A stretch of 64,000 nucleotides of DNA from Hymenobacter radiodurans. GTDB lineage: Bacteria > Bacteroidota > Bacteroidia > Cytophagales > Hymenobacteraceae. Made by a program: the position numbers and the translations under genes. Of the stretch, positions 49,981 to 59,107 are shown one piece after another. The notes under the pieces are model-generated. The model was not told the DNA's origin, did not search any database, and saw nothing but the letters and a program-made list of their open reading frames with translations. The stretch lies in assembly GCF_004355185.1 (NCBI RefSeq), contig NZ_CP037922.1:1922001-1986000 (forward strand), given 5' to 3'. The first letter of the stretch is position 1. Every line of letters begins with the position of its first letter.

Positions 49981-50561
49981 ACCGCGACGGGCAACTGATG
50001 CGTGAATACGAACTCACTTAGGGGCTTACGCTGACGGGGGGCATTTTCGCGGCTGCGCAAAGGCTCGTCTAGCTGTTCGGCCGGGCCGGCGTAGCCAAGT
50101 GCCAGGAAAGCAACCGGTTCAAAGTTCGCCGGTAATTCAAATTGCTCGTGGGTGCGGTCTCTATCAAAGCCTCCCATGGCATGTACCGACAGGCCGAGGG
50201 CAGTAGCTTCGAGTGTCAGCGTGGCGTTTGCGGCGCCCACATCGTGTAGGGCGCTGGGGTTTAGGTGGCCGTTGTCGTAATGCGTTTTTACCAGCGACAG
50301 GATGAGCACGGGCGCATGTTTGGCCCAGACTTGGTTGGCGGGCACCAGGCATTCCAGCAAGCGGTTGAACGCTTCCGGGTCCGACTGATCGGCGTATATG
50401 TAGCGCCAGGGCTGCTCATTCATGGCGCTCGAAGCCCACGAGGCAGCTTCAAATACACGATTGAGATCTTCTGGGTTTACTTCTTGACTGGTAAAAGAGC
50501 GTGGGCTCCAGCGTTGCCGAATCAGGTCGCTGACGGGGTAAGTTGTGGGGGCAGTTCTCAT
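49977..50561 (-). CDS. Nitroreductase family protein
   Basis: The 194-residue FMN-dependent oxidoreductase has RWSPRSFTSQEVNPEDL and EAASWASSAMNEQPWRYIY (FMN-binding Arg/Ser-rich segment). DVGAANATLTLEATALGLSV and a C-terminal FLALGYAGPAEQL also match the family. It is expected to reduce nitro compounds or quinones with NAD(P)H. It is first in the operon with pirin. Upstream is a palindrome overlapping a candidate -7 box (50681-50697), which could be the binding site of a redox or HxlR/MarR-type regulator. Confidence 0.92.
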   Translation of the reverse strand: MRTAPTTYPVSDLIRQRWSPRSFTSQEVNPEDLNRVFEAASWASSAMNEQPWRYIYADQSDPEAFNRLLECLVPANQVWAKHAPVLILSLVKTHYDNGHLNPSALHDVGAANATLTLEATALGLSVHAMGGFDRDRTHEQFELPANFEPVAFLALGYAGPAEQLDEPLRSRENAPRQRKPLSEFVFTHQLPVAV

Positions 50562-51103
50562 GATCAGTGTTCAATTATTAAGATGGCCAGGATCATAAAT
50601 GAGCTCGATCCGGGTGCAAGCGCTTTCTCAGCACTAGCAATAGCAGGCAAATAATGGGGGCTGAAGTGCTAAATGCTTTACAAATGTATATACATTTAAT
50701 GTACATACATAGTTTCATAATTTATTTATCCGATTTATATTTTGAAGTAGCAAGGAATAATGAGAGCCCCGTCCCGGATAAGACGCACTAGCAGCTTAAG
50801 ACAAAGCTATTTGCCTACTGACGCGAGGGGCGAAGTAAATCCTCTTACTTAAGGTCTGAAAAAGCCCCCAGAAGATGAAAATGAGTGTTGGGCCGGCCAC
50901 CAACTGCCACGAACCAATAGTGCTGGGATAGTGGGGTTTGCATACGGAATTTTCGCTGCTGGGGGGCTTTTAGGTTGTATATTTAGCAAAGACAATACGA
51001 TGCCTGCCCCGTTCGGGAGCAAGCTGAACGCTACGCCTAGCGAGTAGCCTTTGGCTTATGGAATACGCTTAAGCCTCCCGATTTTACTTCTTATCCATCT
51101 CGC
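50562..51103. other. Divergent intergenic region upstream of nitroreductase and dehydrogenase genes
   Basis: The 542-bp gap holds the palindrome at 50682-50697, a C5 variant of the word (about 50865), and one full G6 word (50961-50966). The part next to the nitroreductase is A/T rich. No gene is supported. Confidence 0.6.
50681..50697 (-). promoter_or_regulatory. 16-bp palindrome overlapping a TAnnTTTG box
   Basis: AAATGTATATACATTT (50682-50697) is a perfect palindrome. On the minus strand TACATTTG (50688 to 50681) fits the Bacteroidota -7 element TAnnTTTG about 120 bp before the nitroreductase start. I did not find a clear TTTG at the usual upstream distance. An operator overlapping the promoter is plausible. 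Confidence 0.4.
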
Positions 51104-52111
51104 ATGAACATCACGTTTTTTAGCTCCAAGCCTTACGATCAGCAGTACTTCAACGAAGCCAATGGGGAGTTTGGGCACCAACTTCAGTTTCTGGAAGTGC
51201 CGCTGAACGCTCACACGGCCGTGCTGGCCCAGGGAGCAGGGGCCGTGTGCGTGTTTGTGAACGATGTGGTGAATGAGTCTGTGCTGCACCAACTGTCGGA
51301 CAACGGTGTGCAGCTGATGGCGCTGCGGTGCGCGGGCTACAACAACGTGGACCTCAAAGCTGCGGCGGCGCTGAATATGCCCGTCGTGCGGGTGCCGGCC
51401 TACTCGCCCTACGCCGTGGCCGAGCATACACTGGCGCTGATTCTGACCCTTAATCGTCAGACGCACCGCGCTTACAACCGCGTGCGGGAAGGTAACTTCG
51501 CCCTGACTGGCCTGATGGGTTTTGACCTGCACGGCAGCACCGTGGGCCTTATCGGACTCGGTACCATCGGCATGGTCACGGCCCGTATTCTGAAGGGGTT
51601 TGGGTGTCGGGTGCTGGGCTTTGATATCAAGCCTAGCGCGGAGTGCCAGGAGATAGGAGTGGAGCTTACCGACCTGGATTCGCTCTATGCCCAGTCCGAC
51701 ATTATCTCGCTGCATTGCCCGCTCACGCCCCAAACGCATCATCTGATCAACGAGGAGTCGATTGCGAAGATGAAAAATGGGGTGATGCTGATTAATACCA
51801 GCCGGGGGGCAATTATTGATGCCAGGGCTGTTATCAAGGGACTTAAGTCACAGAAAATCAAATACCTGGGGCTGGATGTATATGAAGAGGAGGGCGACCT
51901 GTTTTTCGAAGACCTATCGGGCAAGGTCATTCAGGATGACGTGTTCATGCGCCTGCTTTCCTTCAACAATGTGCTCATAACCGGCCATCAGGCTTTTTTT
52001 ACTGCCAACGCGCTCCATAGTATCGCCCACATTACCCTGCAAAATATCACCGACTTCGAGCAAGGAAAGAGCCTTGTCAATGCTGTGCCTTTCGAAAAAA
52101 GCCCCCAATAA
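51104..52111 (+). CDS. 2-hydroxyacid dehydrogenase (D-lactate dehydrogenase, LdhA-like)
   Basis: The 335-residue protein has the NAD fold TVGLIGLGTIGMVTARIL, catalytic Arg in INTSRGAIIDA, Glu in DVYEEEGDLFFED and His in LITGHQAFFT. The LRCAGYNNVDLKAA and YSPYAVAEHTLALI segments are typical of fermentative D-lactate dehydrogenase LdhA. It reduces pyruvate to D-lactate. The last codons run into a five-C variant of the word (about 52100); one more C would change the tail from KSPQ to KSPPITV, so the exact C-terminus is uncertain. Confidence 0.92.
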   Translation: MNITFFSSKPYDQQYFNEANGEFGHQLQFLEVPLNAHTAVLAQGAGAVCVFVNDVVNESVLHQLSDNGVQLMALRCAGYNNVDLKAAAALNMPVVRVPAYSPYAVAEHTLALILTLNRQTHRAYNRVREGNFALTGLMGFDLHGSTVGLIGLGTIGMVTARILKGFGCRVLGFDIKPSAECQEIGVELTDLDSLYAQSDIISLHCPLTPQTHHLINEESIAKMKNGVMLINTSRGAIIDARAVIKGLKSQKIKYLGLDVYEEEGDLFFEDLSGKVIQDDVFMRLLSFNNVLITGHQAFFTANALHSIAHITLQNITDFEQGKSLVNAVPFEKSPQ

Positions 52112-52258
52112 CTGTCTAGCGGCAACTAAGCCGTATCTGATTTCGGCAGAAAGAAGTGATGAAAGTCATGGCAAAAAGTGTTGTTTCTTATTACTAAACC
52201 GCAATAAATCACGAAGCTTTAGATACAGTCTTTTCGGCCACCATTTTACGTCCCCGTC

Positions 52259-53131
52259 ATGGAACCTTCCTTTCTGGTACTCACAGATTTGTCCCCCAAG
52301 TCGCAGCGGGCGGTTTACCTGACGGCGCTTCTGGCGGCCGCCGCTAATGGTCAGGTAATTTTGCTGCATCTGGAAAATATGCCGATGCTCGAACCGGAGC
52401 TGGGTTTGGTTACTATTCCCGAGCAGTACTACCGGCAGGAGCGCCGCGATACGCTGGATGCGCTGGCGGCGCTGGCCCGGCACTTGCCCGCTCCAGCCGT
52501 TGTGGAAAGTGAGGTAGGCAGCCTCCACGATGTGCTGGGGGAGTTGATCGGCCGGTGGCAGCCGCAGATGCTTGTAATGGGCTTGGCCGCAGAGCATGAT
52601 GTGCTCGATGAGATGCTGATGAATCAGGCCCTGCCCGCACTTCGGCAGACCGGCCTGCCGCTCCTCCTGGTTCCGGAAGAAACCGACGTTGCGCAGGATC
52701 CTGTGCTGCCGCTGCCCCGGCTGGTGGCCGTAGCCGCCGACGGCGAGGAGTTTCATCTAGCCGACTCTTCCCTTGCATTTCGGTCGGTGCTGGAGAGCTG
52801 GTCGGCGCAGTATTCCATTGTGCATATCGCCACTCCCCACGACCCCTCCGATGGTGGCATCAGCCGGGCCGAGGCCACGGTGCACCAGAGCGGCTTGCTG
52901 CCGGCTGAGACCAAGTACACAACCTATCAGATTCGCTGGCAGCCACGCAGCAAAGGCATTGTGCAGGCCGCCCTTGATATTCAGGCCGATATGGTGGTGA
53001 TACTGGCCCGGCCGCGCACCTTCCTGAGCAGCATTTTCAACATGGGAGTGGCCGCCGAGGTCGTGCGCATCAGCACGGTGCCCGTGTTGTTGCTGCCCAC
53101 CGTCGACCGGCCGAAGCCCGCGCCCCAATAG
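52259..53131 (+). CDS. Universal stress protein, tandem Usp domains (copy 1)
   Basis: The 290-residue protein has two Usp-like halves: SFLVLTDLSPKSQRAVYLTA (1-140) and RLVAVAADGEEFHLADSSLA (150-285). The second ends ARPRTFLSSIFNMGVAAEVV...PVLLLP. The Gly-rich ATP-binding pattern is degenerate, so it may not bind ATP. It resembles the minus-strand gene at 57788-58618 in length and layout. It opens the block of lipid-transport and stress genes, 81 bp before MlaE. Confidence 0.88.
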   Translation: MEPSFLVLTDLSPKSQRAVYLTALLAAAANGQVILLHLENMPMLEPELGLVTIPEQYYRQERRDTLDALAALARHLPAPAVVESEVGSLHDVLGELIGRWQPQMLVMGLAAEHDVLDEMLMNQALPALRQTGLPLLLVPEETDVAQDPVLPLPRLVAVAADGEEFHLADSSLAFRSVLESWSAQYSIVHIATPHDPSDGGISRAEATVHQSGLLPAETKYTTYQIRWQPRSKGIVQAALDIQADMVVILARPRTFLSSIFNMGVAAEVVRISTVPVLLLPTVDRPKPAPQ

Positions 53132-53212
53132 ATTGGGTGCTGAGTGGCGCTGCCGAAGCTCATTGAACGCTTCCAGCCACGATTCCTTGGTTTCACTGAC
53201 TGACCCAATGCG

Positions 53213-53968
53213 ATGAACAGTACTATCCTGGCCGAAACGGGGGCCATTACGAGCTTCGCCTTCCGATTTTTTCGTCATGGTTTCAGGCCCCGCTACGAGG
53301 TGCAGGAACTGCTCTATCAATGCTACGTCATTGGGTATCAGTCGCTGCCGCTGGTGGGGGTCACGGGGTTTATTATGGGTATAGTACTCACCCTGCAAAG
53401 CCGGCCCACCATGGCACAGTTTGGGGCCGAATCTTGGATTCCGACCATGGTGGGGCTGACCATCGTTCGCGAAATGGGCCCCATTATTACAGCGCTGATT
53501 TTTGCCGGCAAAATCGGCTCCAGCATTGGGGCCGAGCTGGGCTCGATGCGCGTAACCGAGCAGATTGACGCCATGGAAGTAGCTGGCACAAACCCATTTA
53601 AATACTTAGTAGTAACCCGGGTGCTGGCCACCACGCTCATGCTGCCGGTGCTCACCCTACTTGCCGACGCCATTGCCCTGTATGCGGCCTACGTCGGTAT
53701 CAATCTGAAAGGCGTCACTACACTGGCCCTGTTCACCAACAACATCATCTCTACCCTGAACTTTGGCGATGTCGTGCCAGCGGTTATCAAAACCTTCTTT
53801 TTTGGCTTTGCTATTGGTATAATTGGCTGCTACAAAGGTTATTACGCCAACAAAGGAACGGAGGGCGTGGGACGAGCAGCCAACTCGGCGGTCGTTGTGT
53901 CGTCGCTGGTCATTTTTCTGCTCGATTTGCTGGCCGTACAGATTACGAGTGTTCTTGGCCTCAACTGA
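53213..53968 (+). CDS. mlaE: MlaE family ABC transporter permease
   Basis: The 251-residue inner-membrane permease has about five helices and the MlaE signatures GFIMGIVLTLQSRPTMAQFG, TIVREMGPIITALIFAGKIG and GAELGSMRVTEQIDAMEV. With the ATPase (54376) and the MCE protein (55229) it forms an Mla-type complex that moves phospholipids between inner and outer membranes. No MlaB or MlaC gene is seen, as is usual outside Proteobacteria. Confidence 0.94.
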   Translation: MNSTILAETGAITSFAFRFFRHGFRPRYEVQELLYQCYVIGYQSLPLVGVTGFIMGIVLTLQSRPTMAQFGAESWIPTMVGLTIVREMGPIITALIFAGKIGSSIGAELGSMRVTEQIDAMEVAGTNPFKYLVVTRVLATTLMLPVLTLLADAIALYAAYVGINLKGVTTLALFTNNIISTLNFGDVVPAVIKTFFFGFAIGIIGCYKGYYANKGTEGVGRAANSAVVVSSLVIFLLDLLAVQITSVLGLN

Positions 53969-54018
53969 GTTAAGGGTAGCCATTTGAGTATTGTTCTCTG
54001 ACATTAATCATCAAGGCC

Positions 54019-54357
54019 ATGAGTAAGGATTTGGTACTGAGTCTCATAAAAGGACTTCACACACTGATATGGCTGTTTTTTAACGTCGTTATTTTCTACC
54101 TACTCTACGCAGCTATTACCGGCCAGCTCGACCACTGGCTTTGGCTGGGCTACGGCTTGGTAGCGCTGGAAGGACTGGTGCTCGTAGGCTTCAGCTTCTT
54201 CTGTCCGCTGACGATACTGGCCCGGCAATACTCCGACTCGTCGGCCGATAATTTCGATATCTACCTGCCGAACTGGCTGGCCAAGAATACCAAACTCATC
54301 TACACTTCCCTAGTGCTCATAAGTGCTATAATCACAACGTACCAACTGCTGAAATAG
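54019..54357 (+). CDS. Small membrane protein in the mla operon
   Basis: The 112-residue protein has three hydrophobic helices (about 12-32, 38-62 and 92-110). Conserved-looking FCPLTILARQYSDSSADNFD lies between the second and third. I do not recognise a named family. It sits between mlaE and mlaF with short gaps (50 and 18 bp), so it is likely co-expressed and may assist the transporter in the inner membrane. Confidence 0.7.
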   Translation: MSKDLVLSLIKGLHTLIWLFFNVVIFYLLYAAITGQLDHWLWLGYGLVALEGLVLVGFSFFCPLTILARQYSDSSADNFDIYLPNWLAKNTKLIYTSLVLISAIITTYQLLK

Positions 54358-54375
54358 CTACTCGAACGCTTTCCT

Positions 54376-55151
54376 ATGCTTCCTGATTCTGCCCCATTGT
54401 CAGCTTCCACTGTCGCCTCGCCTGCCGAGGAGGTGCTCACGGTGGAGCACGTGAGTAAGTCATTCGGCGATAACCACGTGCTGCAGGATTTTTCGCTTAC
54501 CCTGCACCGGGGCGAAAACCTGGTGGTGCTGGGCAAGTCGGGCTCGGGTAAGTCGGTGCTTATAAAATGCATTATCGGCCTGCTGCCTATCGATGCGGGC
54601 CGAATTACGGTGCTGGGCCAAGACGTAGGCGCGCTTGGCCACGATGAGCTGGACCAACTACGAACTAAAGTGGGGTTCCTCTTCCAAAGCAATGCTCTCT
54701 ACGATTCCATGACGGTACGCGAAAACCTACTGTTTCCGCTGCGGCGCCACTCGATGGCTAACCGCCGGGGCAGGAGGAAAGCATGGTGCTACAGGCTTTG
54801 GACGATGTAGGATTGGTTGATACCATTGATCAGATGCCGGCCGAGCTGTCGGGCGGACAGCGTAAGCGCATTGCCCTGGCCCGCACCCTTATCATCCCGC
54901 CCGAAATCATTCTGTATGATGAGCCCACCACCGGCCTCGACCCGATAACGGCGCGTGAAATTTCCCAGCTTATTCGTGAGGTGCAGCAGAAGTACACCAC
55001 CTCCGCCCTTATCATCTCGCACGATATGAATTGCGTGCGTCTCACCGCCGACCGAGTGGCGCTATTGGTGGATGGGCGCTGCCACGCCGAAGGTACCTAC
55101 CAGGAATTGCAGCAACTGGACGACCCAGATACTCGCGAGTTTTTTGTCTGA
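54376..55151 (+). CDS. mlaF: MlaF-type ABC transporter ATPase, apparent frameshift
   Basis: Walker A is LGKSGSGKSVLIK, the Q-loop FLFQSNALYDSMTV, the signature ELSGGQRKRIALART, Walker B IILYDEPTTGLDP and the H-loop ISHDMNC. The frame breaks after RRHSMANRRG at the G4 run 54767-54770. One added G gives RRGQEESMVLQALDDVGL and a 258-residue protein. It powers the MlaE permease, and the essential motifs lie on both sides of the break, so loss of function is unlikely unless the break is real. Confidence 0.92.
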
Positions 55152-55228
55152 TACGCTCCGTAAAAAAGCCCCCCAGATACAAATATCAGGTATGTAAAGC
55201 TTCCATTTTTCCCTTATTGTTAAGCAAG

Positions 55229-56200
55229 ATGCCGCAATCTACCGCCAGTAATCATATTCGCCTGGGCTTATTTGTGGCCGTAGGAGTGGGCTGCCTAATG
55301 GCGGTTCTGTTTCTGCTGGGGCGCAAGCAGAATCTGTTTGGCTCGTCGCTGGAGGTAATGGCCGATTTTCGGAATGTATCGGGGCTACTGATCGGCAACA
55401 ACGTGCGCCTGGCCGGCATCGATGTAGGCACCGTTCGCCGCATCCAGATTGTAAACGACAGCACAGTGCGCGTCGTCATACACCTGAACCGTGATGTACA
55501 GCCTTTTGTGAAGAAGAATGCCGTAGCCTCCATCGGCACCGATGGCTTGGTGGGAAATACCATCATCAACCTGAACGCAGTGGCCGCTCCAGCGCCGCCC
55601 ATTGAGCCCGGCGACATGCTGCGCACCAAGAAACCCTTGGCCGTGGCGGATATGCTCAATACGCTCGATATATCGAACAAAAATCTGGTGGGCATTACCC
55701 AAGACCTGCGCCAGATTACGAGCAAGCTCAATGGCAGTAAAGCCATCTGGCAGGTGTTAGACGATCAGCAATTAGCTGAAAATTTGGGCGTAACTCTGCG
55801 CCGTGCCGCCAGCACTACAGCCGCCTTACAGGCCTCCGCCCTCGATTTGCAGCGTATCACCAACGACGTGCGCCGAGGACGCGGCCCAGCTGGCTACCTG
55901 CTCACCGATACATCCTTCGCCAATCGGATGCGCTACACCACGCGCCAGCTCGCCAGCTCTTCCGATACGCTGGCCGCCACCATGGCATCCTTGAAGCAGC
56001 AAGTGCAAACCAGTGGTGGCCCCCTCAATACCTTGCTGGTTGATACTGCCATGAGTCAGCAGCTGCGCCGAACGCTGCAAAACGTGGAAAAAGGCACTGA
56101 AGGCTTCAGCCGAAACATGGAAGCATTGCAGCACAACTTCCTGCTGCGAGGGTACTTTCGCCGGCAACAGAAGAAACAAGCCCAAGCGCCCGCGCCTTAG
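55229..56200 (+). CDS. mlaD: MCE (MlaD-like) lipid-binding protein
   Basis: I start at MPQSTASNHI (55229-55231) because the longer frame upstream lies in the mlaF region. This gives 323 residues: one membrane anchor (about 10-30), a single MCE domain (about 38-120; NVSGLLIGNNVRLAGIDVGT) and a long helical tail (about 130-300) rich in Leu/Gln. The protein forms the substrate ring or tunnel of the lipid transporter. It ends in a short Lys/Gln/Pro tail. Confidence 0.92.
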   Translation: MPQSTASNHIRLGLFVAVGVGCLMAVLFLLGRKQNLFGSSLEVMADFRNVSGLLIGNNVRLAGIDVGTVRRIQIVNDSTVRVVIHLNRDVQPFVKKNAVASIGTDGLVGNTIINLNAVAAPAPPIEPGDMLRTKKPLAVADMLNTLDISNKNLVGITQDLRQITSKLNGSKAIWQVLDDQQLAENLGVTLRRAASTTAALQASALDLQRITNDVRRGRGPAGYLLTDTSFANRMRYTTRQLASSSDTLAATMASLKQQVQTSGGPLNTLLVDTAMSQQLRRTLQNVEKGTEGFSRNMEALQHNFLLRGYFRRQQKKQAQAPAP

Positions 56201-56228
56201 CTAAGCCAAGTGAAGTAGTGAGAAAGCT

Positions 56229-57728
56229 TTACTCAATTGGGGCTACCGGCAAGCGCGGGCTGTTTTGGGGGGCAAATAATTGCCGCCGCAATGCTTCATC
56301 GCGGCCGTATACATCGGGATAAAACTTGAGTTCGCCCGCCACCACGGCGCACGTGGCGTAGCGTATGTGAAAGGCTATGGGGCGCTTCAGCGTAATGGTG
56401 CGCGGCTTGGGGGCGGCTTCGCATTCGGCTTCGGAAGGTAGAGCTACGCTGGTGCTATCGGGGCCGAGCAAGTAGGAGGCCAGCCGCATGGGGCGCTCCG
56501 TACGCATGCAGCCATGGCCCAAGGCCCTGTTGGTCAACTCAAAATCGCTGGTTTCGGAGGTCGCGTGCAGGTAGACGGAGTACGGGTTGGCAAAGCGAAA
56601 GATAATGTTGCCCAGCGTGTTGCCACACCCCGGATTTTGACGAATACTGTACGGAAAATTCTTTGCTGTCACGTGCTGCCATTTCACCGTTTTGGGATCT
56701 AGGCGGCGGCCTTTGGCATCGTAGAGGGAGTAGTTGTTTTCGGCCAAGAAATCGTGCTCCGAGGGATACTTAGCGTTTTCCTTCAGATAAGGCAGAATTT
56801 CGGTTGTGGCAATACTATGTGGCACATGCCACTCCGGTGCCACCGTAAATGAGGTAAGTCGGCTGCTGAGCGTGGGAGTGGGACTATCGGGACGGCCCAC
56901 CACAAGGCGGTGGGTTTGGCGCACGCGGCCGTTGTCCACTACTTCCATGGTGTGTGCGGCCAAGCTCACCAGCACGTAGCTTGAATCGGGGATGGCATCC
57001 CAGCGCCAGCGCTCTAGGGTGAGGGCTATCTGCTCCGTTTTTCGTTGCCGAGCTACCGAATCGGGCCCTTTGGGTTGCCGCCGCCACCTGACTAGCGCCT
57101 GCTGGAGCTGCTGGTACTCGCGGTGGCGGGGCTGGCAGCGCAGCAGCGCAGCCGCAAAGTCCGGCGCTTCGAGGGCGCTGCTGACCCATACGGCCGGGTC
57201 AAATGGGCCTTCTGCCTTTTCCAAGGGCGACGGCACAAAGGCGTGGAGCTGGCCCCGGCGCAGGTGCTTGGCAAACTGCAGCAAGCCATCGGTGAGCAGT
57301 ACCTCAAAGCGGGCCTGCTGGGCTTGCTGACGTGCGACGGACGTGGGCCAGGTTATCGAATCGGTGAGGGCTAACAAGGCCGACGCATGATAGGCGCTCG
57401 GCTGCAGGCCGTAGTCTTCGGCCCCAACTAACAACGCAAGAGCAGCGCGACCAGTGGCATTGGGCTCTAGGCCGGTGCTCCAGGCCGGCAAAAAGCGGCG
57501 CTTTGTGTAAAAACTGCGGGCTTCCTTTAAGTCTACTGCGGGCTGCTGGTGTTGAGCCCACGCCGCTTTAGGCCGGAGAAGAACCTGAATGCGGGCGGAT
57601 ACTTTGGGTGCGATTTGGCTTCCCTCCACACTGGTAGAACTGCGCGAGGCGTGCGCACCCGGAACTGCCCGTAGAAAAGGCGTCAAGGTAAGCACTAAGG
57701 CTAGAAACCAGTGCTGATACACACGCAT
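56229..57728 (-). CDS. L,D-transpeptidase, YcbB/LdtD-like
   Basis: I start at MRVYQHWFLA (57726-57728), which gives a clear signal peptide ending AHA. The protein has 499 residues. An N-terminal scaffold (about 60-250; FYTKRRFLPAWSTG) is followed by the YkuD catalytic domain with FRFANPYSVYLHAT and the motif LGHGCMRTERPM (Cys407). The enzyme makes 3-3 cross-links in peptidoglycan or attaches proteins to it. It is convergent with mlaD, which again marks an envelope-maintenance locus. Confidence 0.92.
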   Translation of the reverse strand: MRVYQHWFLALVLTLTPFLRAVPGAHASRSSTSVEGSQIAPKVSARIQVLLRPKAAWAQHQQPAVDLKEARSFYTKRRFLPAWSTGLEPNATGRAALALLVGAEDYGLQPSAYHASALLALTDSITWPTSVARQQAQQARFEVLLTDGLLQFAKHLRRGQLHAFVPSPLEKAEGPFDPAVWVSSALEAPDFAAALLRCQPRHREYQQLQQALVRWRRQPKGPDSVARQRKTEQIALTLERWRWDAIPDSSYVLVSLAAHTMEVVDNGRVRQTHRLVVGRPDSPTPTLSSRLTSFTVAPEWHVPHSIATTEILPYLKENAKYPSEHDFLAENNYSLYDAKGRRLDPKTVKWQHVTAKNFPYSIRQNPGCGNTLGNIIFRFANPYSVYLHATSETSDFELTNRALGHGCMRTERPMRLASYLLGPDSTSVALPSEAECEAAPKPRTITLKRPIAFHIRYATCAVVAGELKFYPDVYGRDEALRRQLFAPQNSPRLPVAPIE

Positions 57729-57787
57729 AAGCAGGAGCAGAAATGAATACGATAGTAAGAAATCGGCCAAAACCTGTTGGCCTAATC

Positions 57788-58618
57788 TTACTTCGTGGTG
57801 GGCAGCACCAGCACCGGCACCGGACTACGACGCAGGATATCGGCCGTGACGCTATGGTGAAAAAGCCCCCCAAGGAAGGAGTGCGGCCGGGCCAGCAGCA
57901 CAAGAAGCTGGGCCTGCAGCTCCGCGGCCGCGTGCAGAATGCCGTCGGCCGGAGCTTCTTCGCACACTTCGTACAAGCTATTGTTGGAAAGCTCGCCAAA
58001 TAACCCCGTTTGTTGCGCTGATGCCAGCCCCACTTCCGCTTTCGACGGGCCATGTCCGGCCGTTACGTGCACGACGGTCGTCTCAGGCTGTAGGGCATTA
58101 AATAGCTCCGCTAACGCCAGTGAAGGCGCACTCAGCGAGAAAGGACGAGCATCGGTGGCGACTATAATGCGCTGTGGTAGCTCCGCATCGTGCCATCTCT
58201 CTGGCACGAGCAGCAAGGGATGATGCGCGTCCTGCAGAATAGGAACCGCACGATTGCCCACCAGCCGGTCCAGCAGGTTATCGGGCTCCTCCCGCCCCAG
58301 CGCCAGCAGCAAAGGACGGTGTTGCTGCACCACATTGGCCAGCGCTGCACTTAGCACATCAACAACGACTTCGGTATCGGCTGGCACGGGCAATGTGCTG
58401 GCCCGCTGTACCATATTGGTCATAATCTCCTGTCGGCTGGCCACTAGCACCGGCGCCGCCACCATTGATACTTCCGGTTCCAGCACGGGGTCCAGAAATA
58501 CATGCAGTAGTACAAGTCGCCCATCTAGGCGTTGGGCCAGGCGAGTAGTATACATCAGCGCCGCCTCCGCAGAGCGCGACAAATCGGTCAGAACTACGAA
58601 GGTCGGTTGCATAGCCAA
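57788..58618 (-). CDS. Universal stress protein, tandem Usp domains (copy 2)
   Basis: The 276-residue protein again has two Usp halves: TFVVLTDLSRSAEAALMYTT (1-140) and RIIVATDARPFSLSAPSLAL (150-275). The C-terminal half ends ARPHSFLGGLFHHSVTADIL...PVLVLP. Layout and motifs parallel the gene at 52259-53131, so they are paralogues flanking the mla/Ldt block. It is divergent from the third Usp-like gene (59108). Confidence 0.88.
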   Translation of the reverse strand: MAMQPTFVVLTDLSRSAEAALMYTTRLAQRLDGRLVLLHVFLDPVLEPEVSMVAAPVLVASRQEIMTNMVQRASTLPVPADTEVVVDVLSAALANVVQQHRPLLLALGREEPDNLLDRLVGNRAVPILQDAHHPLLLVPERWHDAELPQRIIVATDARPFSLSAPSLALAELFNALQPETTVVHVTAGHGPSKAEVGLASAQQTGLFGELSNNSLYEVCEEAPADGILHAAAELQAQLLVLLARPHSFLGGLFHHSVTADILRRSPVPVLVLPTTK

Positions 58619-59107
58619 TAGATTTCAGTGAGAGAAGTGAAGGAGCAGAGCGGGGGTAAAGCCTAGACGATTTGCTGGTGTACAGCCGGAATTAGTTACT
58701 ATCTAAAGATCGTCAATTTGTTGCGCCTGTAAAATGATGAACGTCAAATGACTAAATGACTTATCTCATCCTAATAGAGTGCTACTCAGCGCTGGGTCTT
58801 ACGTCGTCATTCGTAGCCCAGATTTCCCTCGTACTGCGTCACTAATTGAGGCTTTTATCATGCGTTGGCAACCCAATCGACACGCAAATACCTGTGTAGG
58901 TACATTAATTTTTTTAATCTGAGGCCCTTACTTACAAAGTTAAATATTTGATAGTCAGTTTGTTGTGTATAATAACCAACACTTAATTTTGGTCATAGTT
59001 GAGCTTTAACGGAATTATAACCTCCTGTTAATATCACTTTAATTAGGGTGTTTTTGCTTTGTCTGACTTCTATCTGCCCAGTCTATCAACGAACCAAGAA
59101 CATCATT
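58619..59107. other. AT-rich divergent promoter region between stress-protein genes
   Basis: This 489-bp gap separates divergent universal-stress-type genes. It contains a good promoter candidate for the rightward gene (58959-58991). No gene or RNA fold is supported. Confidence 0.55.
58959..58991 (+). promoter_or_regulatory. Bacteroidota-type promoter for the third Usp-like gene
   Basis: TTTG (58959-58962), 21 bp, then TAATTTTG (58984-58991) fits the Bacteroidota housekeeping-sigma consensus TTTG-N19-TAnnTTTG. Transcription would start near 58998 and leave about 110 bp of leader before the ATG at 59108. Confidence 0.5.
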
